29,204 nt of DNA from Stentor coeruleus (lineage: Eukaryota; Ciliophora; Heterotrichea; Heterotrichida; Stentoridae): positions 1-29,204 of the forward strand of contig MPUH01000925.1 of the NCBI GenBank assembly GCA_001970955.1. The letters run 5' to 3'. The translations under genes were made by a program, and so were the position numbers. Below the pieces are notes generated by a model, which did not search any database, was not told the DNA's origin, and worked only from the letters and a program-made list of their open reading frames with translations. Each line of letters opens with the position of its first letter. Within the stretch, counting starts at the first letter, position 1. This document shows, one piece after another, positions 1 to 8,963 of the stretch.

Positions 1-4
1 GATG

Positions 5-133
5 GTATCCTTTATATAGGTATCATATATGAAGGCATTCTATATTTAGGTATCTTCTACACAGGGAGTATCCTTTAAACAGATAGTATTCTCTATAAAG
101 ATCGTATCTTCTACACAGGTATAATAGATGTAG
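5..133 (+). repeat. Tandem array of 15-nt GTAT..AG units
   Basis: Eight 15-nt blocks, at 5-19, 20-34, 35-49, 50-64, 68-82, 86-100, 104-118 and 119-133, all end in AG. Seven begin GTAT and one begins GCAT. The first four abut directly, the next three are separated by 3 nt, and the last abuts its neighbour. Two units (50-64 and 104-118) are identical. All spacings are multiples of three, so the array also reads as a penta/hexapeptide repeat (GILYI, GIIYE, GILYL, GIFYT), broken by one in-frame TAA at 76-78. The units have the length and ends of the 15-nt intron at 9899-9913; the first unit matches it at 11 of 15 positions. The array probably extends left of the window. It could be a coding minisatellite or tandem intron-like units. 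Confidence 0.8.
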
Positions 134-2864
134 TAAGGATTTATAATATGGAGACGAAAGCTATTGAATCAGATGAGGATTATATTTCGGAAGCATCTAA
201 AAATTGGAAGAACTTATATCCAGAGTGTAGGCTAGGACGATAATCAAATTAGTTAGATAATAGGTTAGTTAATACAACTTTTGGAAGTGTTTTGAAAATA
301 TAATTTTTCTAATTAAAGAATATAGTGCTTTCGTTTAAAGTAGATTCATATCATAAATAGTTAGAGTTTTTTTGTTAAAATGTATAAGAATTAGAAATTT
401 AATAGTAAGATTATTGAATTCATCCAAAAAACAGTAAGGGCATGCTAATTCAGTCCAAGGCTTTAATAATTAGTGATGATAATTTTTTATTTAAACTTCT
501 GAAGGATTTTAGAAACTTTATTTTTATTCAATCTGATATAGATGCAGCATAAGATATAAAGTTTTGTTAAGCAAAAAGTAAGCAGCAGAATTTTCTGTAT
601 ACTAGATGGCTTCCTTAGAAATTAATATATTTTCTGATTGTTTTATGCTTTCTGAAAATTCTATTACGCATCTAAAATTGTTTTTATTCGATTCTAACCT
701 CAGCCTCTTAATCTTTTTCATTTGCAAAACTTCTTAATATAAGTACAATAAGCATTTTTTTAAGTCGGCTTAAAAAGACATTATTTTCCTCATCGGAAAT
801 TCTAATCTAATATATAATAAACTCTAATAATAAGCAAACTTAAAAAACAAATTATTCCATTTATACTTTATAGTTTACCCTTAAAAGTTCAATCTTTATA
901 TCAATTAATAAGACTCAACCTTGAGAAGAACACTTAGGTAATGGCGAAAAAAAATACAGCAGGATTTCTGATAAAATTATTAATATTTTAAAAAATTGCT
1001 AGCTTTACAATTTGCTATGCTAGGTAGCATAAAAACTAATGACAAATATATACAGAGCAGCTAATTATTGAAAGCAAAGAATAGATGCTCTATGCACTTC
1101 ATTGAAGAAAGATTAAAATTAATGTTTTATTTTAGAGTTAGAAAACTTATCCTCTTGGAGAATGAATATAATGATGAAAGCACTTCTGGATCAGGTTATC
1201 AAGAAAAATATGCTAATTTGTGCTTAAAATATAGAACTACCAAAAAACAATCATTGGGAATACTTTCATATTGAACCTAGTATTTTGCCGAATGAAAAAA
1301 AAATAAAGACAAAGAGTAAGAGTAAGTATTTAACAATTAAAGATAGTGTGCGAAACTTTAAAGTATAATAAGCATAAAAGGATAGACTAATTAAGTTTTT
1401 ATTCCTTCTTGAATTGATTTCGTGGTTTACAATAAACATAATTGCCTGGATTTACCAAGCATTATTTCATGAAATATAATATTTATATGTCAATGTATCA
1501 ATAATCAAATTTAATTAATAGTGTTACCTTAATATAATAAATTTGCTGTGATCTGATTAATATATTGCTATATAAATCATTAATATTAAATAATAAGAAA
1601 TTCATATATTAATACTAAAACACAATCTTATTTTAATCCAAACTTAAATAATGATACAAATATTTCTTCACTTTCAGCTATTGCTCTAAAGCTCCACAAC
1701 CTTCTCTTGAATATAAATTAGAATAAACAATTTTTGTTTTTCTTTTAATTCATCTTATCCATTCTATAATATCAAATCACTTCATGCTAAATAAGATTAT
1801 TTGTCTTAGCCTTAAAACTTTTCTTCCATTTCTTGATGTTTCATATATGCTAGCTAAGAGCTTGCCGCTGATAGATAGTATATTACATGGCATTTTCAGG
1901 AATTAATACATTTAAATAATTCTTACAATTCATCTTTGAAAACAATAAAATTCTTTTGGAGCTTGTGCTATAAATTATTTATAATTTTTGCAGTACAGAA
2001 GTTTTTATAAAATACTCCCGACTCTTTTATGTTGATAGATTTTTTTACTTTGAGCTAGGGAAAATACGTGAAAACTTTATTTGCCTCATATGCTACCTAC
2101 AAGGCAATTATATTCTAACACAACTACTACTCACCATAGTATTTGTTTTTCTGATTTTTTCATGAAGTAAACTGGTTTCAAATAATTTAATCGCAGGATT
2201 GGAATTAATTAATTAGATACAGTTATTATTATAACAATAAGATAAACTGAGATATATCCGCATCTGCCGGTATAAACTTTATTTTATTTTTCGTCTATAA
2301 GGGTGGCGAATTATTTCAATATTTGAATCAACCGATTTAAAAGTTAGAACATCATAAAATTAATAAACTACATCATATTGGTGTGTGCAAATAAGAATAA
2401 ATTCTTAAGAATATGCAGCATCAAACTCGTCACTTTAGAGTGATGAGATATTAGCAGAAATAGCTTTGAAGCATTGAAAACTAAACTGCCTCATTTATTT
2501 AATTAACCATTACCAGATTTAAAAAAAAATTATGCTATTTATCTTTCAAAGGAGCAAATTCAAGGAGAAAGAGTGAATTAAATGCAAGAAAATCATTCTA
2601 TATCATTCGTCTTAATCTCTAAAGAGCAATTAAATATTTAAATAGTTTCATTCCAGCTTAAGGTTAAAAATAATAAATGAACTTTTAAATGCTTTTACAA
2701 ATAGTGAGTCTATTTACAACTTTCAAGTTATAGCAAGATACTTCTATCTAGCATAGATGATAAACAGTAGAATTTGAGTTTAAAGTTAGGGTAGTTCTTA
2801 AATTAATACTTGAAGTCAGATGATCAAAATATAATTGAATTTAATCAGTTCATAAAAATATTTC
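134..2864. other. Long AT-rich stretch without an intact gene
   Basis: No ORF here looks like an intact gene. A short ORF runs from ATG 148 to TAA 243 (31 codons), in frame with the peptide reading of the repeat to its left. With TAA/TAG read through, that frame has only three TGA codons up to about 1540. Part of it (about 430-560) looks faintly like a response-regulator receiver start (LIISDDNFLF), and 1380-1470 reads as a hydrophobic segment with two TGG codons. At 2723-2860 another frame has an EF-hand-like pair (SIDDK, then SDDQNIIEFNQF) with three TAG/TAA codons. These are at best decayed gene remnants. TAA/TAG density is close to chance for this base composition, so part or all may be coincidence. 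Confidence 0.4.
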
Positions 2865-4199
2865 ATGTCAAAATTATCTACAGTACTACTACCGCATAGC
2901 TATTATTTAGAAACTTTCCAGTCTCTTGATAAAAACTTACAACAAACTATCGAAAATGCTTATTCATTATTAGACTATGATAAAGATAATCTAGTAAGTA
3001 TTTCTGACTTAAAAAGTGCTTGCAATTATAAAACTGAAGAAGAAGCAGCCTATCTATTGAAAATCTTAAAAAACCCTGATTGCATTAATACAGATTATTT
3101 AACTTTTGAGGAGTTTTTTTGTGGGATTTTGGAATACCCTTGTTTGCTAACACAGTTTTCCTCCGAAAAACCAGAAAATTTGACTGCAAGTATTGATAGT
3201 ATACACATGAGTATTAATGAAGAAGATGATATAAATACAAAGATATGTGAAGTTATATCAGTGATATCTCTTGTTGTTAATAGTTATAATAATTACTGCG
3301 GATACAACAATACAGAAGAACTCTTAGAAGTTCTTCACGAGCTTCTAATATTATTAAAGTTAAAATACCGCAAAACTCCAGAAAAACGGGACATGACAAA
3401 AGCCATAATACTTTTATATTCAGTATTTAAGCTGCAAAATGCTAAATTTTCAGAATATCGTATGAGAACTGATAAAAAACTTGAAGACTTTGAGTTGACC
3501 ATACACAATCTTACAAAAAAGTATGAAGAAGTCTCAGAAAAAAACCATGATTACTTAGACAAAATTATATTTTTAGAAAAGTCCTTAACAAAAGCCATAA
3601 ATGAATTAGACTTTTATAAAAAAACCAATGCTGAGCTTAGTACAAGGTGCTCGATTGAAGAAAGTGAAGATTTTAAAACCTCTATGATGAAAAAAGAACT
3701 TGAAATTGTTGAGAGGAAAATAAGGAAATTTTTAGCTTTGAATATGTTTATTGATAAACAAAGAAAAACTGAACCCCAGCATAAAAGAAGACAAGCTAAT
3801 AAAAGCCATCAATATAGAGAAATTGTTACGGATATAGAAAAAAATCATCAAATTGAAATTTTAAATGATGAACTTAAAAGAGCTGGGAAAATCATTAATG
3901 ATAAGGATGATGAAATCAGGTTTATGCTTGATATGATTGAAGATTTGAGACAACAAATAGATGAATTAAATGAAGAAAAAATAGCATGGATTGGTGCTAA
4001 TAAATTTACAAAAATGAATCAAGAAATTTGTGATGAGTCTTGTTCATCGTTTCAGAGTATCAGAGAAACTTTGGATATTAGCTGCATTGAATCTTCAACT
4101 AAATATGTATTAAAGGCACAAATGCCATATAAAGATATGCAGACCCAGACATGTGCACAAGTTACAAAGTCAAGAAATTGCTTATTTTGGATGTCTTAA
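2865..4199 (+). CDS. EF-hand / coiled-coil protein, 444 aa
   Basis: Predicted 444-aa soluble protein without a signal peptide or membrane segment. The N-terminus carries a calcium-binding EF-hand loop at residues 37-48 (DYDKDNLVSISD: acidic at positions 1, 3, 5 and 12, Val at 8). A degenerate partner loop follows at about 72-83, ending TFEEF. After a helical linker, long coiled-coil stretches occupy roughly 195-270 and 325-385, rich in Glu, Lys and Leu heptads. EF-hands followed by coiled coil is the layout of Rab11-FIP3-like and other calcium-responsive scaffold proteins, but no family-specific motif was recognised. ATG 2865 is the first Met in frame, follows an A/T-rich leader and precedes the EF-hand at a normal distance. 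The gene ends with TAA. A calcium-sensitive cytoskeletal or vesicle role is inference only. Confidence 0.85.
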   Translation: MSKLSTVLLPHSYYLETFQSLDKNLQQTIENAYSLLDYDKDNLVSISDLKSACNYKTEEEAAYLLKILKNPDCINTDYLTFEEFFCGILEYPCLLTQFSSEKPENLTASIDSIHMSINEEDDINTKICEVISVISLVVNSYNNYCGYNNTEELLEVLHELLILLKLKYRKTPEKRDMTKAIILLYSVFKLQNAKFSEYRMRTDKKLEDFELTIHNLTKKYEEVSEKNHDYLDKIIFLEKSLTKAINELDFYKKTNAELSTRCSIEESEDFKTSMMKKELEIVERKIRKFLALNMFIDKQRKTEPQHKRRQANKSHQYREIVTDIEKNHQIEILNDELKRAGKIINDKDDEIRFMLDMIEDLRQQIDELNEEKIAWIGANKFTKMNQEICDESCSSFQSIRETLDISCIESSTKYVLKAQMPYKDMQTQTCAQVTKSRNCLFWMS

Positions 4200-4201
4200 A
4201 A

Positions 4202-4492
4202 ATGGTATTATATGAAATTAAGCATTGCTTCTAAAAGTGGCATAAATTATATTAGTTGGTTACTTTTAGAAGAAAGATGTAAAATAGTTTAGTAAAAATT
4301 AATATTTAGGATCTTGAACACCCTGAAGCATTATTATATTGCAATTTTAAGTAGGATGATGGATTGTTTTATATATGCTTTTATGATTATTTTAAATTGA
4401 AACTATAGAATTCAAATTTTCGTTAGATAGATTATCTTAAAAAGATTTGGAATAAAATGCTCTTCTTATTGTTTATATTATGATAATACTAG
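4202..4492 (+). pseudogene. Possible decayed gene remnant, calpain-like stretch
   Basis: No standard-code gene is present between 4200 and 4762. The frame starting at 4202 reads as protein-like sequence for about 95 codons, with seven TAA/TAG codons, no TGA before 4490 and no frameshift. Its centre, ALLYCNF, then a TAG, then DDGLFYICFYDYF, resembles the end of a calpain catalytic domain, where DDG.FWMSF.DF is typical; the match is by eye. The tail of the frame overlaps the 3' end of the preceding gene. TAA/TAG density is about that of random DNA at this composition, so only the motif supports the call. About 270 bp of featureless AT-rich DNA follow. Confidence 0.3.
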
Positions 4493-4762
4493 CATTAGGG
4501 AATACTTTCTCCTTTAACCTTCTTATACCTATTCTAATATTATAAATAATAGCCTGTTTCCAATCACTATCAAGCTCAATCTTAATTTACTATATACTCA
4601 CATAATTTTTTTCATAGAGTCTAAGCAAACTTTTCTTATCACAATATCCAAAAATATCGTCCAATTCTACAATAATAATAGTCTAAATATCATCTTTCCA
4701 CTTATTATAAACAATATCCTAATCGCAATCTCTATAATTTTCTGAAAACTCACTATATAAAT

Positions 4763-7021
4763 ATGAGCAAAAATCCCTCAAAAAGTTCATCTGTACAAAA
4801 AGATTTTGTTAAGTATAACAAAGAGCAAGCATCTCAAGCAAAATCAAAAAATTTCAGCAAATCTATTGACCAGAAAATAAGGCAACCAGCTTCCCTATCT
4901 ATAAGCAAAAGCACTTTAAGTTCCTTCAATACCGCCAAAATCAATCAACAAAAGAAAAAACAAGAACCCCCAGCCAAGTTTATTCCTACAACAGTAATCG
5001 AGTCTTTTCAAATTTTAAACAGCCCAAAACCAATACAAAATCAAGATAAACCACCAATTGAAACCTTTCATGAAAAGTATGAAAAAGTAATCACTCCAGT
5101 AAAAAGTTCCCTAACTCTTAAAGAACAGTTATACAATCCTGAACTTTCACTAGAAAAATTTCAAGGAATGCTTGTGCAAAAGTCTGGATCATCAAAGAAA
5201 TCTAAAAGCATAGAAGAGGAAAAAACTAAAGATGATGAAGATGAAAATACTAATTATAAAAATACCGCTAAAGAATCCCAAGAAATCAATGATATTTATA
5301 ATACTTTAGATGAAAAAGCTGTAGAAAATTATAAGAAATCTATAAGTGAGAACATTATATTTCAACTGCAGAGTATTGAAGAAGACACTGGGTCTTCTAA
5401 ATATTATTCTCCTGAGGCCTCACCTAAATTTAATGAGGAAGCAGGGGAGGATTATATGGAGGTTGAGAATGATGATAAAAACTTACAGTTAAAAACTGAA
5501 AAACATTCTAGTGTTATTCATAAATATGAAAATATTTGCAGTTTTGGGAATCCTGAGACTAAATTTATACAAAATGATGTTGATGATGAGCAGAATAAGC
5601 TGCTTGATGATGAAAAAAAGGAAGAGGAGATGGGAAAAGAACATAGATTCGGGAAAGTATGGGAAGATCATGGTAGAGAGATTGCGAAGAATGATATAGA
5701 GGATGGGAAGGACAGTAGAAGGAGTTTAGGGAATGCAGATAAGGAAGAGATTAAGGATGTTAGGATGGAAGGATATGATGAAGAAGTGATTGGAGAAAAT
5801 TATGATGTGAATGCTAATGAAAAAATTACTTATGCAGGGATACCAGAAATTTCTGAGCACCACATACAAACATATCCAGATTCAAACTTTGTAAGAGCTT
5901 CGATAAAAGATAATTTAGCAAGTATCCGAAGAAAAAGTGAAACCCATCATGAAAAAAGTCCCAAAAAGCAATCACTAAGTCCTGCTTTCAAAATGGTAGA
6001 AAAAACTTTTGGTAGTCAGACTGTAACCAATATAGATAACATAGAAAAAAACCCTGAAATCAATCTAAGCCATGAAATCCTTAAAAACAGTACAAGAACT
6101 AAAGTGTTTCAAACTACTGAAGCCAATGAAAAATTCGATAAAATCAAAGAACCTGAGAATGAAATGCTAAATTCCCAAAGAAGTTCAAAATATTCAATGT
6201 CTAATGAAAACAAAGGCTCAGTGTCCAATAAAACAAGCGAAGCATTAAGTTATCCCCTCAAGAGTGAAAAAATCCCTACAAAAAGTAATCAAGACAGCCA
6301 AGAAAATCGAAACCTAACAGAAGCCAATAATAAAACTACCCAAGAAATTCAAAATACCCTTCAAAGCAAATCAAAAAAAGCTTCAATCAAATCTATCCCT
6401 GAAGAAAACCCTTCAAAAAGTATATCAAATAAAAAATCAGTATGCGCTACCGATGATAACAAAAGCGAATCTGAATCAGAAGAGCAGGAAAAGAAAAAAA
6501 TCGAAAAAAATAATAAGCAAGTTAAGGAAAATGAACAGAAAAAAACTTCAAAACCGAAATTAGAAAATAATATTATTGAAGACCAACGAATACAAGATGC
6601 TTCTATTGAAGATAATATAATAAGTTCTTCTACAGAAAGCTTTGCGAGTGAAAAATCTGATGAGAATGATTCAGAAGGATATGAAAATGCGCCTAAGCCA
6701 GAAGCGAAGAAGTATATGACAAGAAAAATGTCAAAACTCTTGAAAAATGATCAAGGAAAAAGAAAAAAATCGAAGATAAAAGAAAAAGGTAAGAAAATGG
6801 CAAATAGTAAAAAAGAGATGATGGAAAAGGAGAAGGAAAAATTGGCTCCTCCTAAAGTTTTTTATGAAGATGTAGAGGACTCTGAGACTAGTAATATAAG
6901 AAGAAGTGAAAGGCTTGCAAAAATCAAACAGTTGAAAGAAAAAAGAGAATCAGAAATGCAATTTGCTAAAAGAAGGCCTAGAAGCAAAAAAGCTGGATAT
7001 AGGAAAAGGTTAAAGGAATAA
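4763..7021 (+). CDS. Highly charged low-complexity protein, probably nuclear, 752 aa
   Basis: A 752-residue protein dominated by Lys, Glu, Ser and Asn, with no recognisable globular domain, signal peptide or membrane helix. Acidic runs alternate with basic ones. Residues about 560-610 are a mixed Lys/Glu stretch, and the last 110 residues are strongly basic. Near the C-terminus, residues 713-720 read RRSERLAK. This resembles the RRSARLSA core by which HMGN proteins bind the nucleosome acidic patch, and is followed by a bipartite-like basic cluster (KRRPRSKKAGYRKR). That suggests a nuclear, chromatin-associated role, but such short motifs also occur by chance in basic disordered proteins. ATG 4763 is the first in frame. 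The gene is intronless and ends TAA. Confidence 0.8.
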   Translation: MSKNPSKSSSVQKDFVKYNKEQASQAKSKNFSKSIDQKIRQPASLSISKSTLSSFNTAKINQQKKKQEPPAKFIPTTVIESFQILNSPKPIQNQDKPPIETFHEKYEKVITPVKSSLTLKEQLYNPELSLEKFQGMLVQKSGSSKKSKSIEEEKTKDDEDENTNYKNTAKESQEINDIYNTLDEKAVENYKKSISENIIFQLQSIEEDTGSSKYYSPEASPKFNEEAGEDYMEVENDDKNLQLKTEKHSSVIHKYENICSFGNPETKFIQNDVDDEQNKLLDDEKKEEEMGKEHRFGKVWEDHGREIAKNDIEDGKDSRRSLGNADKEEIKDVRMEGYDEEVIGENYDVNANEKITYAGIPEISEHHIQTYPDSNFVRASIKDNLASIRRKSETHHEKSPKKQSLSPAFKMVEKTFGSQTVTNIDNIEKNPEINLSHEILKNSTRTKVFQTTEANEKFDKIKEPENEMLNSQRSSKYSMSNENKGSVSNKTSEALSYPLKSEKIPTKSNQDSQENRNLTEANNKTTQEIQNTLQSKSKKASIKSIPEENPSKSISNKKSVCATDDNKSESESEEQEKKKIEKNNKQVKENEQKKTSKPKLENNIIEDQRIQDASIEDNIISSSTESFASEKSDENDSEGYENAPKPEAKKYMTRKMSKLLKNDQGKRKKSKIKEKGKKMANSKKEMMEKEKEKLAPPKVFYEDVEDSETSNIRRSERLAKIKQLKEKRESEMQFAKRRPRSKKAGYRKRLKE

Positions 7022-7116
7022 TGTAAATATATGAAGTTAATTAAGTTATTTGATTATAGTTTTTATTGTTGAGAAAGTTTTTAGAGTCTCATTTTTTGGT
7101 TAATATTTTATAGATT

Positions 7117-7390
7117 TTAATAGAGTTTAGTATAGTTTTTCTTAATGAAATGGTCTACAATTGTTTTATGAATTATTATAAATCTGATACTATACAATAA
7201 AAGAAGAAATATATATTTTATCCTTCGTTCATAAAATCGCTATACTAAATATCCTGTAATATAATTAAATCTTTTAATTTCCTTCATATCATGCTTATCA
7301 AGTAATTCTAACATTAAATCATATATAAATTAAACTGGTTTATTAATATTATATTTTTTAAAAGATAGACATAAGCCTGCACTATTTCAC
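7117..7390 (-). pseudogene. Decayed gene remnant with membrane-like segment
   Basis: On the minus strand this interval reads as about 90 codons of protein-like sequence with only two internal stops, a TAA and a TAG, no TGA and no frameshift, ending at TAA 7117-7119. The readable part includes DLMLELLDKHDMKEIKRFNY, then YITGYLV, a TAG, and RFYERRIKYIFLLLLYSIRF, which looks like a cytoplasmic helix leading into a hydrophobic segment. Random DNA of this composition would be expected to show about seven stops in this length. I do not recognise the family. The rest of 7022-7524 is AT-rich leader or trailer of the flanking genes. Confidence 0.35.
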
Positions 7391-7524
7391 TCCAATACTT
7401 AATATTATATTTCTATAACTAAACATAATAACCGAACTCCAATTATAAATACTATTTATCATCCAAATTTTTAATCCTAATATATATTATCAAAGAAATT
7501 CTTCAGACTTAAATAATATTTTAA

Positions 7525-7755
7525 ATGGCGGATGAAGAAAGGCCAGCACAACAAGCTGAAGATCTCACAGTCTTTGTTCAAAACCTATTAAACCAAATGC
7601 AAACACGTTTCCAGCAAATGTCTGATGCAATCCTAGGAAGAATAGATGAAATGGGTAACCGGATTGATGAGTTAGAGCAGTCAATAAGTGAACTAATGGA
7701 AGACGCGGCAATAGACGAACAAAGGTCACCTTTAGAAGGTGGTCGTAAATCTTAG
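7525..7755 (+). CDS. HSBP1: Heat shock factor-binding protein 1 (HSBP1)
   Basis: A 76-aa protein with the full length and pattern of HSBP1, the small conserved coiled-coil protein that binds heat shock transcription factor trimers and dampens their activity in other eukaryotes. The core is clear: DLTVFVQNLLNQMQTRFQQM followed by SDAILGRIDEMGNRIDELEQ and SISELMEDAAID. Hydrophobic residues recur in heptads from about residue 14 to 65, forming the trimeric or hexameric coiled coil. The N-terminus is acidic and the C-terminal tail short and polar, as in homologues. ATG 7525 gives the standard length. The stop TAG lies 14 bp from the stop of the convergent ankyrin/EF-hand gene, so the two mRNAs must overlap or have extremely short 3' UTRs. 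Confidence 0.95.
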   Translation: MADEERPAQQAEDLTVFVQNLLNQMQTRFQQMSDAILGRIDEMGNRIDELEQSISELMEDAAIDEQRSPLEGGRKS

Positions 7756-7769
7756 GGTATTCTATATTA

Positions 7770-8507
7770 TTAATCTCTTGGGACAAAGTCTTCGAATTTA
7801 GACTTTTCTTTTCCTATTCGTTCATAGTCTTCAATGAATTGGTCCAATGCTTCGTTTCCACGCTCATGTACAAGTTTTGCAAAAGAAAAAAGCCATTCAT
7901 CAAGATTCACTTGGCCACTGTGACAAATGCCAACGTCTCTGAGGAAATCCTGAGCATCACGTCGAGCTATGTCAGCAGGAATATCTTCCATATATCGGTT
8001 GAATTTCATGCTTTTTTCTAAGTTGAGCACCCCACTACCATCTCGGTCGATATCGTCAAATATTAGAGTTAACTTCTTTTTGTATGTTTCTGTAAGACTT
8101 GAGTATATATGTCTATCGTTAGTTAGGGCAATCATCATAGGTTTTAGTTTTGGGGAGAAATCTTCAGCTTTTTGTTTGTTTTGATTGACAATTGAAGGAT
8201 CAGCCCCGTTAAGCATAAGAATAAGAATAACTTCCATACACCCACGCTCAGCTGCATAGTGTAATGGTGAACTCCCAGTCACATTAACAACATTGACGTT
8301 AGCACCTGCTGAAATAAGAAATCTCAGGATTTTGCTATGCTGAGGAGTACTACAGTGAAATATTGGAGTATTTCCATTTCTATCTTTATGATTCACATCA
8401 ACTCCTTGATTTAAAAGTTTTCTAGATTCATCAACTGCACATCTTTGGATTGCTTGGATAAACTGCTCATCAAGAGGAAGTCTTGCTGATTTATTTTCTT
8501 CAGACAT
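7770..8507 (-). CDS. Ankyrin-repeat / EF-hand protein, 245 aa
   Basis: Residues about 13-115 form three ankyrin repeats; the middle and third carry clear signatures (DRNGNTPIFHCS at 42-53, TGSSPLHYAAERG at 77-89), each followed by the GA(N/D)-type turn. Residues 145-205 contain a calcium-binding-type pair. The first loop, DRDGSGVLNLEK (154-165), has Asp at positions 1 and 3 and Gly at 6, but Lys instead of Glu at position 12, which should weaken calcium binding. The second (about 193-204, ending VNLDE) lacks the early acidic ligands. No membrane segment or signal peptide is present. The combination suggests a regulatory adaptor whose target is unknown. It is divergent from the coiled-coil gene starting at 8964 and convergent with HSBP1. 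Confidence 0.9.
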   Translation of the reverse strand: MSEENKSARLPLDEQFIQAIQRCAVDESRKLLNQGVDVNHKDRNGNTPIFHCSTPQHSKILRFLISAGANVNVVNVTGSSPLHYAAERGCMEVILILMLNGADPSIVNQNKQKAEDFSPKLKPMMIALTNDRHIYSSLTETYKKKLTLIFDDIDRDGSGVLNLEKSMKFNRYMEDIPADIARRDAQDFLRDVGICHSGQVNLDEWLFSFAKLVHERGNEALDQFIEDYERIGKEKSKFEDFVPRD

Positions 8508-8963
8508 TTTATGTTATTATCTCAAAAATTATTTTCAATGTTTTATATAAGTCAGCAGTTATTAAGTTAAAAGTAATTATTTGTCCTCTTTTTCCATAGA
8601 TTTCCTGATATTCCGTTTATCTACAAAAAAATCTTAACTTTTCTTTTATAATTCTTTTTTTATCAAATCTACTCCTAAAAACTTATATCAAAAATCTGTC
8701 TATTTTATTAAAATATCAAAAACTGCACGTAACTTGCAATTTAAAATAATCTCCCAACTATTCTCACAAGTTCTACATATTAACAAGCTTTTTTACTCAT
8801 AAAAATTCTAATTATTTACTTCACCCATGGAAAAGCACTAATAAAAATTCTCCACACAATAAATAAAGTGTCAAAGCCTAACCCCAATCTCATAAAACCT
8901 ATCTTAACAAAAAATTTAAAAAATTATAATCTAATTTTCCTATATTATTATTTTTCCCTAGCA
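8508..8963. promoter_or_regulatory. Divergent intergenic region
   Basis: These 456 bp separate two divergent start codons (ATG at 8507 on minus, ATG at 8964 on plus), so they should hold both promoters. The sequence is AT-rich with many T runs on the plus strand; I recognise no specific element. An ORF reading open from a GTG at 8868 is in frame with the downstream gene, but has no ATG before 8964. Confidence 0.5.

Noticed and set aside
1068..1274. 68-codon ORF starting at TTG
   Set aside because: It has no ATG at the start and no recognisable feature; another frame over the same DNA looks equally protein-like.
8868..8963. N-terminal extension of the coiled-coil gene from GTG
   Set aside because: There is no ATG, and the sequence is AT-rich leader; eukaryotic initiation at ATG 8964 is more likely.
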